In this document: in pieces, positions 1 to 12,743 of the stretch
Layout: each line of letters begins with the position of its first letter
How positions within the stretch are numbered: position 1 is the stretch's first letter
Origin: Steromphala cineraria
Lineage: Eukaryota > Mollusca > Gastropoda > Trochida > Trochidae
Direction of reading: 5' to 3'
DNA length: 64,000 nt
NCBI GenBank assembly: GCA_916613615.1
Contig: OU744721.1
Span: forward strand, 69,817,060 to 69,881,059
The notes under the pieces: generated by a model
Told to the model about the DNA's origin: nothing
Databases searched by the model: none
The model's input: the letters and a program-made list of their open reading frames with translations, nothing else
Translations under genes and position numbers: made by a program

Positions 1-589
1 GTTACATGTACCATGGTAAAAATATCTAACATACTCTTAGATTGTCTCAGTCAAAACTTTATGTCCAATTTTCAAAATGATATTTAGCTTCTGCAGCAAT
101 ATACAGGAGAATGCAAATGTTAAACTCAAAGAACTACCAACATCATTTTTTACACTAGAGGTTATCAGAGCGTTATTGTTGCAATAAAAGTGTGGTTTGT
201 TTTGTAGTTTGATAATTAATATTTGTTGAAAGCATTTTACAATGTACGAATATAAGTCTGTAAAACATATCAAAAGATTGATGTCCTCTATTATCATGAA
301 AGCAACACTAAACATATTTATTTTCTAAATATTTCAGTTGACCTACAACATCGTGGGTCGTGTGACCCCTTTATTTCAAATATAGTTCTAGAAATTTGAA
401 AATGAAAGAAAAATTATACGGTAGCATGTAGTTACCGACATGAGTGTGCAGCTATATATGTTGTTCATTTTAGTTATGCAATTATAAGAATCCTTAGGGT
501 AATTCATATATTGCTCACCTGTCTAACTTGAGGTTAATTTTTGGTCACATTGTCTCAGAATATATTTCCAGTTAAAAACGAGTTGTGAA
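1..589. other. AT-rich edge of window, no gene seen
   Basis: No open frame here looks real; the longest is a 92-codon minus-strand frame with no recognisable motif. The stretch around 478-510 (ATAAGAATCCTTAGGGTAAT) resembles 20,085-20,110, just past the end of the left repeat arm, and the inverted edge near 41,290. The window may therefore open at the end of a preceding repeat unit. That is inference from a short similarity. Confidence 0.4.
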
Positions 590-3399
590 GCCACCAGTAT
601 CATATGATATTTTATACACTACCAAATTGTATTGATGTAATATTTCACGAGAAATTTACAATATTTCATTCATTGAAATTTCTTCATCTCTTGCACGAAT
701 CATTTTTAGAATAAAAAAGCCGTTGAATGGATCAGCTTTGGGTGGTTTTCATGTTTTAACGAAAGTGTAAAAAGCACATTCTTCACATATAAAAAAAAAA
801 GACAGAAACCTTTTCATGTAAAGACTCGTATGCATCACACACACAGCATCATTTAGTAGTCCCAGGCCTCTCCTCGCTTTACAGAAACAAAAAACAAATG
901 AAATGTTTCATGAAGTAAATACTGTTTGGCAGTCTTCCTCCTCAAGAAATGATTTTCAACGAACGCTCTAGAGAATCATCCTGTCATGTGTGCACATTAT
1001 TGTTGCAATTGCTGTGGGCCCTTCATGATCTCATTGCATGTAAATCAACTTGACATATGTCATTGACAGATCACTGCAGAAATCTTTGTGAACATTTGTC
1101 ACTACAGTAATTACAATCTAGTCAGCAATTTTAGAAAAATCAACTTGTTCAAATGAATATTGCAGTTATTTAGTTAAGTATCCCTGTGCTAGCTTGTTAG
1201 GCATTTTATATTGATACATTAAGGTATTTTGGTAAATATACTTTTGTGAGTAAATGTAATTAGGATGACATGTGCATGCATTTATTCACATTAGTAGATT
1301 TATCTTTTGAAAAAGTATGTTTAATATACCCCAAGAGGTATAGTAAAAGTGAATCTACTTATAAGCATGATTATTCCTTGAGTATTTGTGGCCATATGAA
1401 CGATTTGTTTGTTTTGCTTAGTTGAGAGTTCATTGCTATCAGCCAGCTTGTTGTTTATATCTATCATTCAATAACAAATGAAAAGCTGAAATCTAGAAAC
1501 CACAATGTTCTCGCCTGTTTTGAATTTTCAATAACACATTAACATGTTGTCAGTCACTTAATTATTGTCAATACTTTAGCACTTAAAGAACTTCTAGCGA
1601 ACACTAGTTCATGTATTGGTAGTTGATCATTCCTCAATCATTCCAACTGGATAAAGACATGAAAAAGGGGCCTCTTTCACCTTTTGCTTGATTTTAAGTA
1701 AATAACATTTAACATCATTATCCATTTCGCGAACAGAATGAGAATTGTGACATTTCCCATTCGTGGCAAGTATCCGTTTAACAATATTATGTTGTTCATA
1801 TTTCTTGTTTTCATTCTATAGTTTCCAGCGTCAACCTGGCCGCTCTGTGTTACATGTGAAAACTTGCTTAGCTGGAAGGATATTTGTTTTAGAATTGGAT
1901 TTCCCAAATAAAACTTTGAATGCAAATGCGAACATTTATCTACAGTTTCTAAAATGTGTCATGTCCAGTGATGAGATTGTTTATACAATTCGATACCCAA
2001 ATTTCAAAATGTGAACACATGAGTAGATATTCTTATTCAATATCATTTGCGAGATAAGCATGAAATTGAACCTATTTATGTCTAACCTCTTTGGAAACAG
2101 TGCAAAAATAGGATTGATATAAAAAATATTCTAATTTGAAATTTGCTATTAGAAGTGAGTTTGTTCACAGAATTTTGACATTATCAGAATATTAATCAAA
2201 TGAGGCGTGGTTGTAAATGAATGCTGCATCAACAGTCCCAATCTGATAATCCAGCCAGTAGTCTTCAACACCATCATTTAGATGAAAGGTCAAATGATAA
2301 TACACACAGATTGGGCGGATTTCAATGAAGTTCATAAGTGAAAAATATAGCTAGATAAAGATTGCTGGTATCAATGATTATAGCGTCTCATATGAGAACA
2401 CTCAAAAGTCGTTGATATGCATTTAAATGTTTTGTCTTACGCTATTTCATACAAAACTATATGAAACGGGACTTCAGTTTCAACGAATGAAACAAAGAGT
2501 GCCCCCGTAAAACGAAATAAACATTTGATTTTTTCTGCTTAGTCAAGAAAATAACAAAACATGATTTCGCCCCAACAATTAGGATTTGGAATATTAAACT
2601 GAAATTGACAGTTGCAGTAGACAATATGTGAAACTAGCCTTGCGCCAAACGATGACACAGTCAATTTCACCGGTGTGTCAAAAACAATTTGATAGCCAAA
2701 AGCTAATAATTTGGGTAATATAAATGAACAAATGATTTGTGTTACTTTTAAAATATTGTCATCATTTATGATACAACTAGAACTAAATATGAAATCAGAA
2801 AACGTTATTTGAAAAGTGACAATACTCCAATAAAAAACCCAACAAAAGATTAAATCACGTTATAAATATGTTTATTTGTTTCAGATTTTTATTTGATATA
2901 GTTTGAACGCATATGATCTTAATATAAATCGATTTAGTATACCAGTTTTAATTGCTTTAAGAGAATATCATACATATTTATAATATATATATCACATATA
3001 TATGCTTCCAACATTGGCAGTGTGAAAGTTATATATGCAATTTGCTAGTTGCTCACGTATCCAGCCCAGCTTTAACCCACGAGTCAATACACTTTCAATC
3101 AACAAGTCATTTAAATTAACACATTTCCCTTCCAATATCATTCTAAGGTCACCTTAAACTAGGTCAAATTCTGGCACACCTACGCTTTATACATCCAACG
3201 TTTTAAGACTCAATTAATCATCAGACACGATGAATAATGTCTTTTGCAGATATTGCTTGTTATTTACAAACAGTGATATTCTACATCGATGTTTACAGTG
3301 GCAAAGAAATGACATCGCATCACATCTTTTTAGGATATTGTCATGTCATTGAACATGTCAGTGTGGTTAGATGTTGTCTTAAATCATTGTTGTCATAAA

Positions 3400-3990
3400 G
3401 TGGATAAGTATAAATTTCAAGCTTTGAATCAGTTTCATATTTGATACTGTATTCATATAGATATATGTTCAGGACCCACTAGTTGTTTAGAAGAACAACT
3501 GGAAAAGTGAACCTTCAAAAGAAAACACTCATTGTACTATATCATTAATATATTCAATTTCATGAACGACACTTTCTAAAATTATTTTTCCTATATTAAG
3601 TCATCAATGTTGATCATCATGGTAACATTTTTTAATATAAACACTTATAGACATCGTTGCTTGAGTAATAAAAGATTTACGATAAACAGTCTCAAAACTG
3701 GATTTCAGATGCGTTGTTTTGTGTTATTAAGAAATGACTTATCACATAATAAAACTAATTTGGGTGCAACGATCGGTGCAATAAAGGTATCCTTGGTGAT
3801 ATAATAGAAGAGAATACAAACCCTTTTAGCAAGTACTCAGAACTTAGAAATATAGTAATTATTCAAAAGAAAAGATTTGGTACAAGTAATCCAATTTGGT
3901 GAAACCCTCTCCTATGTACAATGGCAAAATATAATATTGAGATGTAATAATGAATGTTTATGTACAAGGATATATTAAGAGAGAAACTTG
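3400..3990 (-). pseudogene. Decayed LINE tail, counterpart of 46.7-47.2 kb
   Basis: The reverse complement of this stretch lines up loosely with the LINE-derived frame at 46,740-47,192 in the opposite arm; around 3,600-3,700 the motif CTTTTATTACTCAAGCAA matches CTTTTATTTATTTAAGCAAA. The frame here is broken by many stops, so no protein can be read. If the match is right, the LINE fragment was already in the repeat unit before the arms duplicated. Alignment by eye is weak. Confidence 0.35.
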
Positions 3991-4648
3991 GTAGTGTATT
4001 TTTCCTAGACGTTACATAAAAAAAAGATGCGCTTCAAGCGGATTCCATTTTTTTTACTTCTATTTTTGGTAAAATAAACATTTTTCAAATAGCCTTCCAA
4101 TTTGCAAAAGTAATATTTGATTCGAGTTTAATTCATTGGTTGAACAAAAAAACCAAAAAAAAACCATATAGTTTTAATATAACCACAAAATTACTCGTTT
4201 ATGACATTAAGACTAAAAAGGTTGTTATTCTTTAAACCGTGAACTTGACGAAACCTCTTTGAAAAGACATCAAAACTAAAATTTGAATTAGAGCTAGATA
4301 AATGCTCCTATGAGATTTGTCACTCGTTCGGTATATCCCAAAGGACAGTGCAGAGCAGTGTAGCTTACTAATCTGAAGTACTGTTCCAGAAAACCTATTT
4401 CAGTGAAGACCAGCAATATGAACGATAAAACCATGTTACCGCAGTTTAGGAGGAGGTTACTGATTTAGTACCAAAATAATCCATTTGGAAGTTTCTGTGA
4501 TCCACTAAATCCTCAATTTGGACTTTGTTATTGGAATGAAGGACAGTTTATTATTAAACAAAAATAGCATTTGTATTTGGAATGAAGGACAGTTTATTAT
4601 AAACCAAAGTAACATTGATACCTATTATTTAACGTACTAACCGTCTCC

Positions 4649-4766
4649 GACTCACCGTAGCCCCATTGATTGCCTATCAATTATCTCTCGACCCATAACA
4701 CAGAAAAAACAATACGGGAGTTACCTGCTCATCCCCGCCGCGCCACCTATGGTCATGTGACCTAAA
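4649..4766 (+). repeat. Left inverted terminal repeat of the DIRS element
   Basis: All 118 bases are identical to the reverse complement of 12,918-13,035. Outside this core the two ends differ (4,622-4,648 versus 13,036-13,080), as in DIRS1, where the unequal outer extensions are templated by the internal complementary region. Confidence 0.93.
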
Positions 4767-5189
4767 TCTCATTCCAACTTCCTGTCGCTCAGTGATCGGC
4801 TGTGTCTCTGAGCTCTCTCGAAGTTATCTTGCCTTGTCTAAGTATTAAAGGTTGTAGACCTTATTTCTCGATTCCTTTTTCTTTGGGGATAAGAGTACCC
4901 TTCTCTTACCTCCCGTCAACCTTCTCCAAATTGTTATTTGGAGGTGGGTTGTTGGTTTTCCGGCTTTGGGACAGGCAGGCCTCTTGGTATCGCGCGTCCC
5001 TGCTCGGGTCGTGTAGCTTGGGTTGCACGTGCGCTCTCGTGCTTCTCGGTTGATAGGCAGCACACCCTCGGGGGTCTGACCTTTGACCCTCGCTTGGTGC
5101 GTGGGTCGATTGCGGGTAGCGTCAGCGACATACCTTGTGACTCTACGCGTCCGCCCCGGCTGGAGTGAGTTGATTCGCACGTGGGTCGC

Positions 5190-6075
5190 GTGGCGAGTAA
5201 CAGGCGTGAGTGACTATTCCGTCGTCCGTCTGGGTACGCGTTTGCTTCGCTTTGCTCTGCCTTGGTCCGTCTGGCGAGTGACTGACGGGAGTGACTGTTC
5301 CGTCCTCCGTCTCGACACGCGGTTGCATTTGCTTCAAGCCGACTTGGTCCCTCTGGAGAGTGACTAACGGGAGTGACTGGTTCGTCCTCCGTCTCGATTT
5401 GTGTTTGCTTCGCTCCGACTTGGTGCGTCTGGCGAGTGACTGAGGGGAGTGACTGGTCCGTCCTCCGTCTCGGTACGCGTTTGCTTCGCTTCAAGCCGAC
5501 TTGGTCCGTCTGGCGAGTGTCTGACGGGAGAGACTGGTCCGTCCTCCGTCTCGGTACGCGTTTGCTTCGCTTCAAGCCATCTTGGTCCGTCTGGAGAGTG
5601 ACTAACGGGAGTGACTGGTCCGTCCTCCGTCTCGGTACGCGTTTGCTTCGCTTCAAGCCGACTTGGTCCGTCTGGCCAGTGTCTGACGGGAGAGACTGGT
5701 CCGTCCTCCGTCTCGGTACGCGTTTGCTTCGCTTCAAGCCGACTTGGTCCGTCTGGAGAGTGACTAACGGGAGTGACTGGTCCGTCCTCCGTCTCGTACG
5801 CGGTTGCTTCGCTCCGACTTGGTCCGTCTGGCGAGTGACTGACGGGAGTGACTGGTCCGTCCTCCGTCTCGATACGCATTTCCTTCTCTCCACCTTGGTC
5901 CGTCCGGCGAGTGACTGACTGGAGTGACTGCTACGTCCTCCGTCTCGGTACGATTATGCTTCGCTTCACTCCGCCTTGGTCCGTCTGGCGAGTGACTGAC
6001 GGGAGTGACTGGTCTGTCCTCCGTCTCGGTACGCAGTGCTGCGCTTCGTTCCGTCTTGGTCCGTCTGGCGAGTGA
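5190..6075 (+). repeat. 81-bp tandem array inside the DIRS element
   Basis: The core CGTCCTCCGTCTCG recurs at 5,301, 5,383, 5,459, 5,540, 5,621, 5,702, 5,783, 5,858, 5,934 and 6,015, giving spacings of 82, 76, 81, 81, 81, 81, 75, 76 and 81. Between about 5,459 and 5,783 two unit types alternate (AGTGTCTGACGGGAGAG versus AGTGACTAACGGGAGTG), a 162-bp dimer. The array lies between the left terminal repeat and the gag-like region, where a leader or promoter would be expected; any such role is unproven. Because 81 is a multiple of three and the unit lacks stops in several frames, long open frames appear on both strands. They should not be read as genes. Confidence 0.93.
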
Positions 6076-6680
6076 AGGGGTACCTAGAACAGCGTACTGG
6101 TGAGTGGCAGAGGTCCGTGGGACGTCCGCTCCGCCTGAGACGGACTAACATCGCTTCGGCGAGTGAGTGCGTTCTCGGCCTTACTCCATCTCATCTTGCC
6201 ACTCGGTTCGCTTCGCTACGCGCAGTGACTTGATCAGTCTAGTGATTGACGGGTCAACCTTTGTTGTTTTACGGGCGATTGGGACCCCCGTTTGTCACTT
6301 GCCCCACGTGGCGAGTAATGGGCATGAATGACCGGTCCGTCCTCCGTCTTGGTGCGCGCTTGCTTCGCCTCACTCCGCCTGATCTGTCTGGCGAGTGACG
6401 GAAGTAAGGGACTGGTCCGTCCTCCGTCTAAGTACCAATTGCCTTGCTTCACTCCGCCTTGGTCCGTCTGGCGAGGGACGGAAGTGAGTGACTGGTCAGT
6501 CTCCGTCTTGGGTCGTGTTCACTCCGCCTTGGGCCGTCGGGTGAGTGACGGGTCAACGTTGGTTGGTTCACGGGCGAGTGAGACCCCCGTTCTCTCCGTC
6601 TTGCTCGGTCTAAGTCCGCCCTCACTCACCCGTGAGTGACTCTGGCGAACCAGAGTGTCGTCAGGGTATGTGTATGTGCT
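6076..6680 (+). repeat. Degenerate continuation of the 81-bp array
   Basis: Diverged and partly rearranged copies of the same unit continue, with recognisable cores at 6,338 and 6,418 (80 apart) and further fragments to about 6,560. Phrases such as GCGAGTGA and GACGGGTCAACG recur. The end of the array is gradual. No gene is seen in it. Confidence 0.75.
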
Positions 6681-6883
6681 CACCTGGTACAGATATGTTT
6701 AATTACATCTCACTCGCACAAATATACGTACATAGGATAATGAACCATATATAAAGCGACCAATCGCCAAGCGATTGATGAGAGATGATAAAACACATAA
6801 AGGAATTCCTTCTGGTTGTCTGTCTGTCTGTCAGCGACGTATCTGGTTCTTTGGGCGATGTGGACTAAGGGAATCGGGGACAC

Positions 6884-8095
6884 ATGACCTCCTCTCCCTC
6901 TGTCGCTTTTGCACCTCCGCATGTCCCTTGCAACAGGTGTGAAGAGTGCGAGTCTCTCTCTCTGGGAGTGTTATATCTTCAGGCTTTAAGGAGGAGTGAG
7001 AGAGACGCCGTATGTGCAAAGCGTAGGGCTCGCACCCCGGGAAACTGTCGGCCTCGTCTACTATCACCTCCCCGTCATTTCGGAGGATACGAGGGAATTT
7101 GAGGAGGATGAACGGGCTTCGGATTTAGACGGGGCCACGCTCGGGGGGAGTCACGGAAGCCAGTCCCCTTCTCCTCCCCCTCGTCTGTCAGCTCACCAAC
7201 GGTCCTCTTCGGTGCCCTCCGTCACCTCCCGCACGTCGACCCTTCGCTTGCGGAAGGAATCGATGAGAGGAAGAAGTCGGAGGACTGCAGTCCTTTCGAT
7301 CAGGCGGCCTTCTCCATGCAATTGCTTGCGTCCGTCAAGGACATGGTGAAGGGGATGTTAGATGCCAGTGGGGGGTCCACTCACGAGTCTCCTCCCTCCC
7401 TCTCCTCACTCCGGCCGTAGGGTCACGCTCCACTCCCCGGAGGTCTCCCCCAGTGACACGTCCACCCCCACCGTGTCACCAGTTCACTCGGACCACCAGT
7501 TCGTGGGGACGACGAACCCTCCCTTCACTCCTATCACCGAGGGAAGGAGTGGGAGCACGTCGGGTTTGGACGCAGCCGATAAGATGGACGCGGTAGTGGA
7601 ATGGGCCGGGTCTTTCTACAGGAGGTGGACGAATCCCCGTCCCCCGGCAAGTGGGCTCGCAAGTGGAATCCTTCTGTGAGGAGGAGGCCCCACTATGCGG
7701 AGACAGGCCTTTCCCCCTCATCGGCTGTGCGACACGGCCGGGGAAGATTTCAGCCCGTCTGCGCCGGTTAGGCTTATTCCTCTCCTTGTTCTGACGGACC
7801 GTCAGTGGTCCACCATCTCAGCAGCGTCCCTTCTATCCCTCTCAATCCTCCAGTCTTGGACGAGGATTTCAGATCAACTTGTCTTGGACGCCAATCTTGT
7901 CCACCTGGACAAGAAGGCCAGGTCTATCTTGGGGATGTGAACTCTGTCGTTCACGCCTGCAGGCGATGACGGCCTTCGCCAGAGAGGCAGAGATGGAGAG
8001 GGGGGCTCCGTGGCGGGAGGCCTGATGCAGGACCTCGACCTGGACGACTGGGTCAATTACCACCACTCTCCCGCAGTCCTCGGCTGGGGCTGAGG
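6884..8095 (+). pseudogene. Broken gag-like region of the DIRS element
   Basis: This GC-rich stretch occupies the position of gag, upstream of RT and the recombinase in DIRS order. Fragments of plausible protein appear in different frames, the clearest at about 7,237-7,420, which contains the short runs VDPSLAEGID, FDQAAFSMQLL and VKDMVKGMLD before a stop. Further pieces follow at 7,620-7,950. At least three frame changes and several stops interrupt it. I recognise no zinc knuckle. The assignment rests mainly on position and composition, since gag proteins of this group are poorly conserved. It could include unrelated leader sequence. Confidence 0.5.
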
Positions 8096-8289
8096 CCTTG
8101 TTGGGGGTTTCTCAACCCTCATGTCAGGGAGGAAGTGTGCAGACACGCATTCCCGCTGCCCCAGCGGCTCGTCCCTCTCCTAGCCTGCTTGAGGGTGCAG
8201 GCCAACGTGTTCTCAGGCGTTCAACTCAGACCTCCCGCGGCGACTGCCCATCTCCTTGTGGTACATCCACGCAGGGTTGGGGCGCCCAT

Positions 8290-8830
8290 CCATTCCCCAT
8301 TCCTCTCAGATGGAATCTCTTAGTGAGTCAAGCGGGCAGGTGCACGAGAACCCGCAAGCACTGGATCTCCACGGTTGGCTTGTCTCCCAAAGGGGATGAA
8401 ACGGACGGGATACTCGCAAGAAGTCGTAGCTGCGGTTTCCTCCTCCCAGCTTGGCTCCACTTGCAAGTCGTACGACGTATAGTGGAGTTCATTTGCCACC
8501 TTCTGTGCTGACAGAGGCTGGGACGTCCAGGTAGTGACGACCCCCCAGGTGGCGGAGTACTTATGTATCTCCGGGAGGAGAGGGGCTTAAGGCCTCCTCT
8601 ATTAACACCCACCTAGCTGCAATCAGGTCGGTTCTGCGGAAGCGGGACTCCTCTGTGAACATCTCCGTCCTTAAGGAGGTGATCAGGACTTACCGTCTGG
8701 AGGACAGGCGGCTGAAGCCTAGACCTCCCGAGTGAGATCTAGCGATCGCCCTCGAGCACCTGTGCTCGGACTCCTACGAGTCCCTGACGGAGTCCTTCAT
8801 TCCCGACTGACGGGTAAGAACGCCTTCCTG
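8290..8830 (+). pseudogene. End of RNase H region and N-terminal part of the tyrosine recombinase, broken
   Basis: Around 8,305-8,390 one frame reads VHENPQALDLHGWLVS, resembling the segment joining RNase H to the recombinase in DIRS elements. From about 8,400 a core-binding (SAM-like) domain follows: GYSQEVVAAVSSS, then WSSFATFCADRGWDV, and after a frame change near 8,580 SSINTHLAAIRSVLRK and LEDRRLKPRPPE. These match the helical DNA-binding half of DIRS recombinases. Stops lie at about 8,479 and 8,733, with another at the frame change near 8,800. The frame LTGKNAFL at 8,807-8,830 is cut by the AT-rich insertion and resumes at 11,960. Most of the RT and RNase H is absent upstream. Confidence 0.82.
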
Positions 8831-11800
8831 TAGCCCGTTTCACAAAGACCTCTTACCGCTACGACCCCTCATTCAACCAAACTCTTGTAGTTGCAGAAAA
8901 AGTCATTCATATGATATTGAGTTATGTGAGGGTCACAAACAATAGTTTTGAAAACTGTAGTTCAAGGGACATGTATGCCTGACAATGTAATTTCACGAAA
9001 GCATACTCATGCAACAAGCCGTCTAAAACTGCGGCGACTGCCGGTTCTGTGACCTTCACCTTTCCATGTCAACAATCACTTGTAACATGCGAGGATTTCT
9101 ATTCAGTACAATGCTTCTTAAATGTACCGCGCACTTTAATAATATTCGAAGATAATTAGTACGTTTTTCGTTAGTGAATGATTGTCAAGGGAAAAAAAGA
9201 ATTAATAGCACACATACTGGTAGATAAGCCTTTAATTCGTAGATAGTAGGCTAGATATTTGTGATGAAGCGTCACTTTGCTGGTCACTTTTCTAGACTTT
9301 ATATAGGCTCTTGTTTTCAAGAATATAATTTTATGACGATTTGCATTGTATTAGTGTAAATTATATCTCTTTAATGAAATTTAGTAGTTCTTGAACTTTC
9401 TTTTTTACATATTCTCGGTGAAATATGTTCATCTATTTTTAGATTTAAAAAAATGGTCAGTTTATGTATTAAAATGTCTACATTTAAAAAGCCACAAATG
9501 TTCCTAGCTTAAAATTTCTATGCATATTCCAGCTCAGCTGTATAAAATCAGAATTGACAATAAAATATTGATATGATAAAGAGAAATTGTTTAACAATAT
9601 TTGGAATTAAATTCATAGATAATATATAATTTGTCTATTTGTGTTTTTATTTATGTTTTATGTTTTAGCAACTGCTGATTAGCATTTACTATGAGTATTT
9701 AATTAAATTTCTATCAGTGTAGTTGAAAAAGACTGGAAACCTTGCCTGATCTTAAAATTAATTGGTCAATTCCTTGAAGAAAATAAAGAAAAAATTTGAA
9801 AAATACCAGTCCTGACCAAAAAGTAGCCAGTTGAAGGACTGACAGACAAGCTTTATTTTAAAAATGGTTATAACATATCCCTAAAAGATCCTACCTCAAG
9901 AAACAACACCAGCACAGGAGTTTGAAAATAATCAAATAACATTTTTTGTAATATAAAGACTAAAATAGTCCATCCACTGTACTCATCATTTCATATATAT
10001 TTAAATACTCAATTTTAATGTGTTATTCTGTAATATTGATTATCTTTCCTTATTTCCACATATGGTGGTAGATAAACATGATTTAGATATCAACAAACTG
10101 CACTTGATGATAAAATATAGTCTTTAATATTCATAAGCTGTGAATAAACTTACCTGTTATTGCCACACAGAATATTATTGATTGCCTATTTTGTTGGAAT
10201 CACTGATGTGTTAGTACAAGTAACTCTATTAGGTAAATACTGTATAATCAGTTAAGAAACATTTTAAATTATGTAACAATTATTTGTATTAATCTTCCAA
10301 CAATGAAATTTTTATTCATAGATCATGTTACTGGCCCAAAACAATGTCTCAAAGATAATCACTGTTAGCTTATGGGATCAGTCAGTAATGATTTATCTTT
10401 TGTTTTGCTGTACAAAGTGAAAATCTTACAACAACTTTTAAATTAAACAAATATTTAAAACAAATTTAATTTAGGAATTCAGCTTGTAATTGGAGCCTGT
10501 TGAGCTTATGGCACAAATTATATGTGCAAATATGAGTATAAAGTACATCTAGAGGATACATTTCTATTTCATTTTAAAAAACAACAAATTCTTATTTTAA
10601 TCCTATATAGTATAAAATTTGTAACTTATGCAAAACATGTGCATATTATATTCTTGAAACAATAATGTTTGAAATTCATGGATTTTATGCAGCATTTGTT
10701 TTCCTTCTGCTACACACAAATGATAGATTGTTTTAGTGTGTACTAGGCTGAGAAGTCATTATAACTAGATTCTAGATTCACTGAGAATATCTATGATAGA
10801 CTGAAGAGTGCCCCTGTATAGTTTACTTACTTATTTGAACATGTAATCATAATATACACTATTCCTTTCCTTTTGTTGGTGAATGTTTTTTCTTCACTGG
10901 GATTGATAAATTAACATGAAATTTTATTTGACAATCTAAAACTTAAAGAGATTACTGATTTGAAAAAAACTATTTTTTTCCTTGTTTGAAAAATTCTGTT
11001 TAAAATCAAATTACTTTTCTTGCACTTGACATGCAAAACAGAATATCATAATTGTAATAGTCTTGTTTACAAGACTAATCTTATAGAAATGCTTGAAATT
11101 AGACAAATCTGTATACAGTACAAATCAAACAGTTCAAGCAAAGGATTATATTGTATTCATGAACAATTGTGACTCAGATTGGAAAGTATTTTACAGTTGG
11201 CAGCATGAGTTATCTATTTATATGCTATTGATTAAGATATACATTAAAATGTTGAAATCCCTACAGTAGATATTTTATTAACGCTTCATGTTTTACCTGA
11301 AATAAGACAGTGCCAATCTTCACCTACCTAATTTTTCAATGAGGCCGAGTTCTACCAAAGTATCCGTTGACAGATGATTCATATTTTCAAAACACTTCAA
11401 CCAAGTTTAACAGGCTCATGGTGACCGATCAAGGATCTTTTAAGTGTTTTGACATTTACCGTCGGCATTCCCGTCACGCGACAGAAGGAAAGTAAGGGAA
11501 TTAACTCATGCTTTCTATGTAATTGTTTTCAGACGAAAGTGTTTACAAGTTCAAATCTCATAGATTTTATCCGAAAATCTTTATTTTGTTCTTTAATCAT
11601 TATTTCAATTTTGGTTTTCGAATGTTTATTATTTTGTTGAATTAAAACTTTGTTATAGAACAACATGCATTCAAAAAGTGAATTATTTGATGAAAATTTA
11701 TCAAATTGTTTATATTGTTGAGACAGAGAGGTGAAATATATACAAAATTGAGGAAACAGGTGCCCGTCCTGGCTAAATCATCTGTTGCTATGCAACATGT

Positions 11801-11959
11801 ACCTCTGACTGGATATACGACATGGATTTACGACCCGGTCGTACGACATGGATACGACCCCGTTGTGAAACGGTCGTAAGGCATGTCGTAAGAGGGTCGT
11901 AAACAAGGTCGTATATGCTACGACCTCCTAAATTTAGGAGGCCTTTGTGAAACGGGGAA
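8831..11959. mobile_element. 3.1 kb AT-rich insertion inside the recombinase gene
   Basis: Base composition drops abruptly from GC-rich to AT-rich at 8,831 and returns at 11,960. The ends are imperfect inverted repeats of about 22 bp sharing CCCGTTTCACAAAG, and the recombinase frame continues across the two flanks with CTG on both sides (8,828-8,830 and 11,960-11,962). This fits a 3-bp target duplication. The right end carries about ten copies of TCGTA or its complement within 11,810-11,935, plus the perfect palindrome CCTCCTAAATTTAGGAGG. Such clustered subterminal repeats are typical transposase-binding sites. No transposase frame is visible; the longest frames are under 90 codons. It is best called a large non-autonomous DNA transposon of unknown superfamily; PIF/Harbinger would fit a 3-bp duplication. 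Confidence 0.72.
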
Positions 11960-12606
11960 CTGGTGATGATGGCTTCGGCCGCCAGGATCTCATAATGGCA
12001 CGCGCTTCGAGCCGATTTGGGACTTGCTCTGAATTTCGTATGCATGAACCGGGGGTCGGATGAACGGGGCAGGGTATTTCACATTCCCGCCTTTTCAGGT
12101 TCAGTCTTCCCCACGGACGAGGAGAACAGACTCCTCTGTCCTGTCCGAGCTCTTTGTATTTACGCGGAACGTACGCGTTCGCTCCGGGGGAGAAGAAGAC
12201 TAATACTACCTCACTCCCAGCGTAGCACGAAGGAGATAGACAAACGTTTCCTGGGCGTCTATCTGCGGTCCGCTATCCTTGACGCCTACAAGCCAAGGAG
12301 TTAGCTCCACCAGCTCGTGCTAACCCCCACGAGATCAGAGTGATCTCGACCACTATGGCTTTTTACAGCAACATAGCTGTAGCAGACATCATGTCGGACT
12401 GTATCTGGAAGTCTGGCATGGTTTTCGCTAACCATTACCGCCGAGATTTTTCCACGGAAGACCTCGCGGGCGTGGCCAGGCTGGGGCCACAGATGTTGCA
12501 AGCACCGATCTGCGGGTTCTGCTCCCCCCAGAGGGGTCGCAGTTCACTGATAAGTCCTGGGTTGCGTTCTGTTGTTTTAAACATCGCATCGCCGTGTCTC
12601 GGTTAG
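11960..12606 (+). pseudogene. Catalytic half of the tyrosine recombinase, broken
   Basis: This is the catalytic domain that would cut and rejoin DNA when the DIRS circle integrates. The first catalytic arginine fits ASAARIS (codon 11,984-11,986), followed two codons later by a TAA stop at 11,993-11,995. The central part (CPVRALCIYAERT, then a long strand-rich stretch) runs open to a stop at 12,302-12,304. The frame then shifts, and the second motif HEIR lies at 12,328-12,339, followed by IWKSG and NHYRRD with the catalytic tyrosine at 12,436-12,438. All expected catalytic positions (R, HxxR, W, Y) are thus present but spread over two frames with one premature stop. It is continuous with 8,290-8,830 once the insertion is disregarded. 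Likely inactive. Confidence 0.88.
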
Positions 12607-12743
12607 TTTTTGCTTTCGGGTCGGGGCGGGCTTCCCTCCTTAGCAGGGTACCTGTGCACCCACCCTTAGCTGTACGATAGTGGGGGGAGTATCTGCTCTC
12701 CTGCCGCCTTGCGCTCGCAGCCCTCCACCCTCTGTGGTAGTCT

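Noticed and set aside
4934..5893. 319-codon minus-strand frame rich in RRRTDQSLPS repeats, and its 171-181-codon companions on both strands
   Set aside because: It is produced by the 81-bp tandem array, whose length is a multiple of three and which lacks stops in several frames. It is open on both strands at once and not in line with the DIRS gene order.
5190..6075. CRISPR-like array
   Set aside because: The units are contiguous tandem copies without unique spacers, inside a eukaryotic retroelement.
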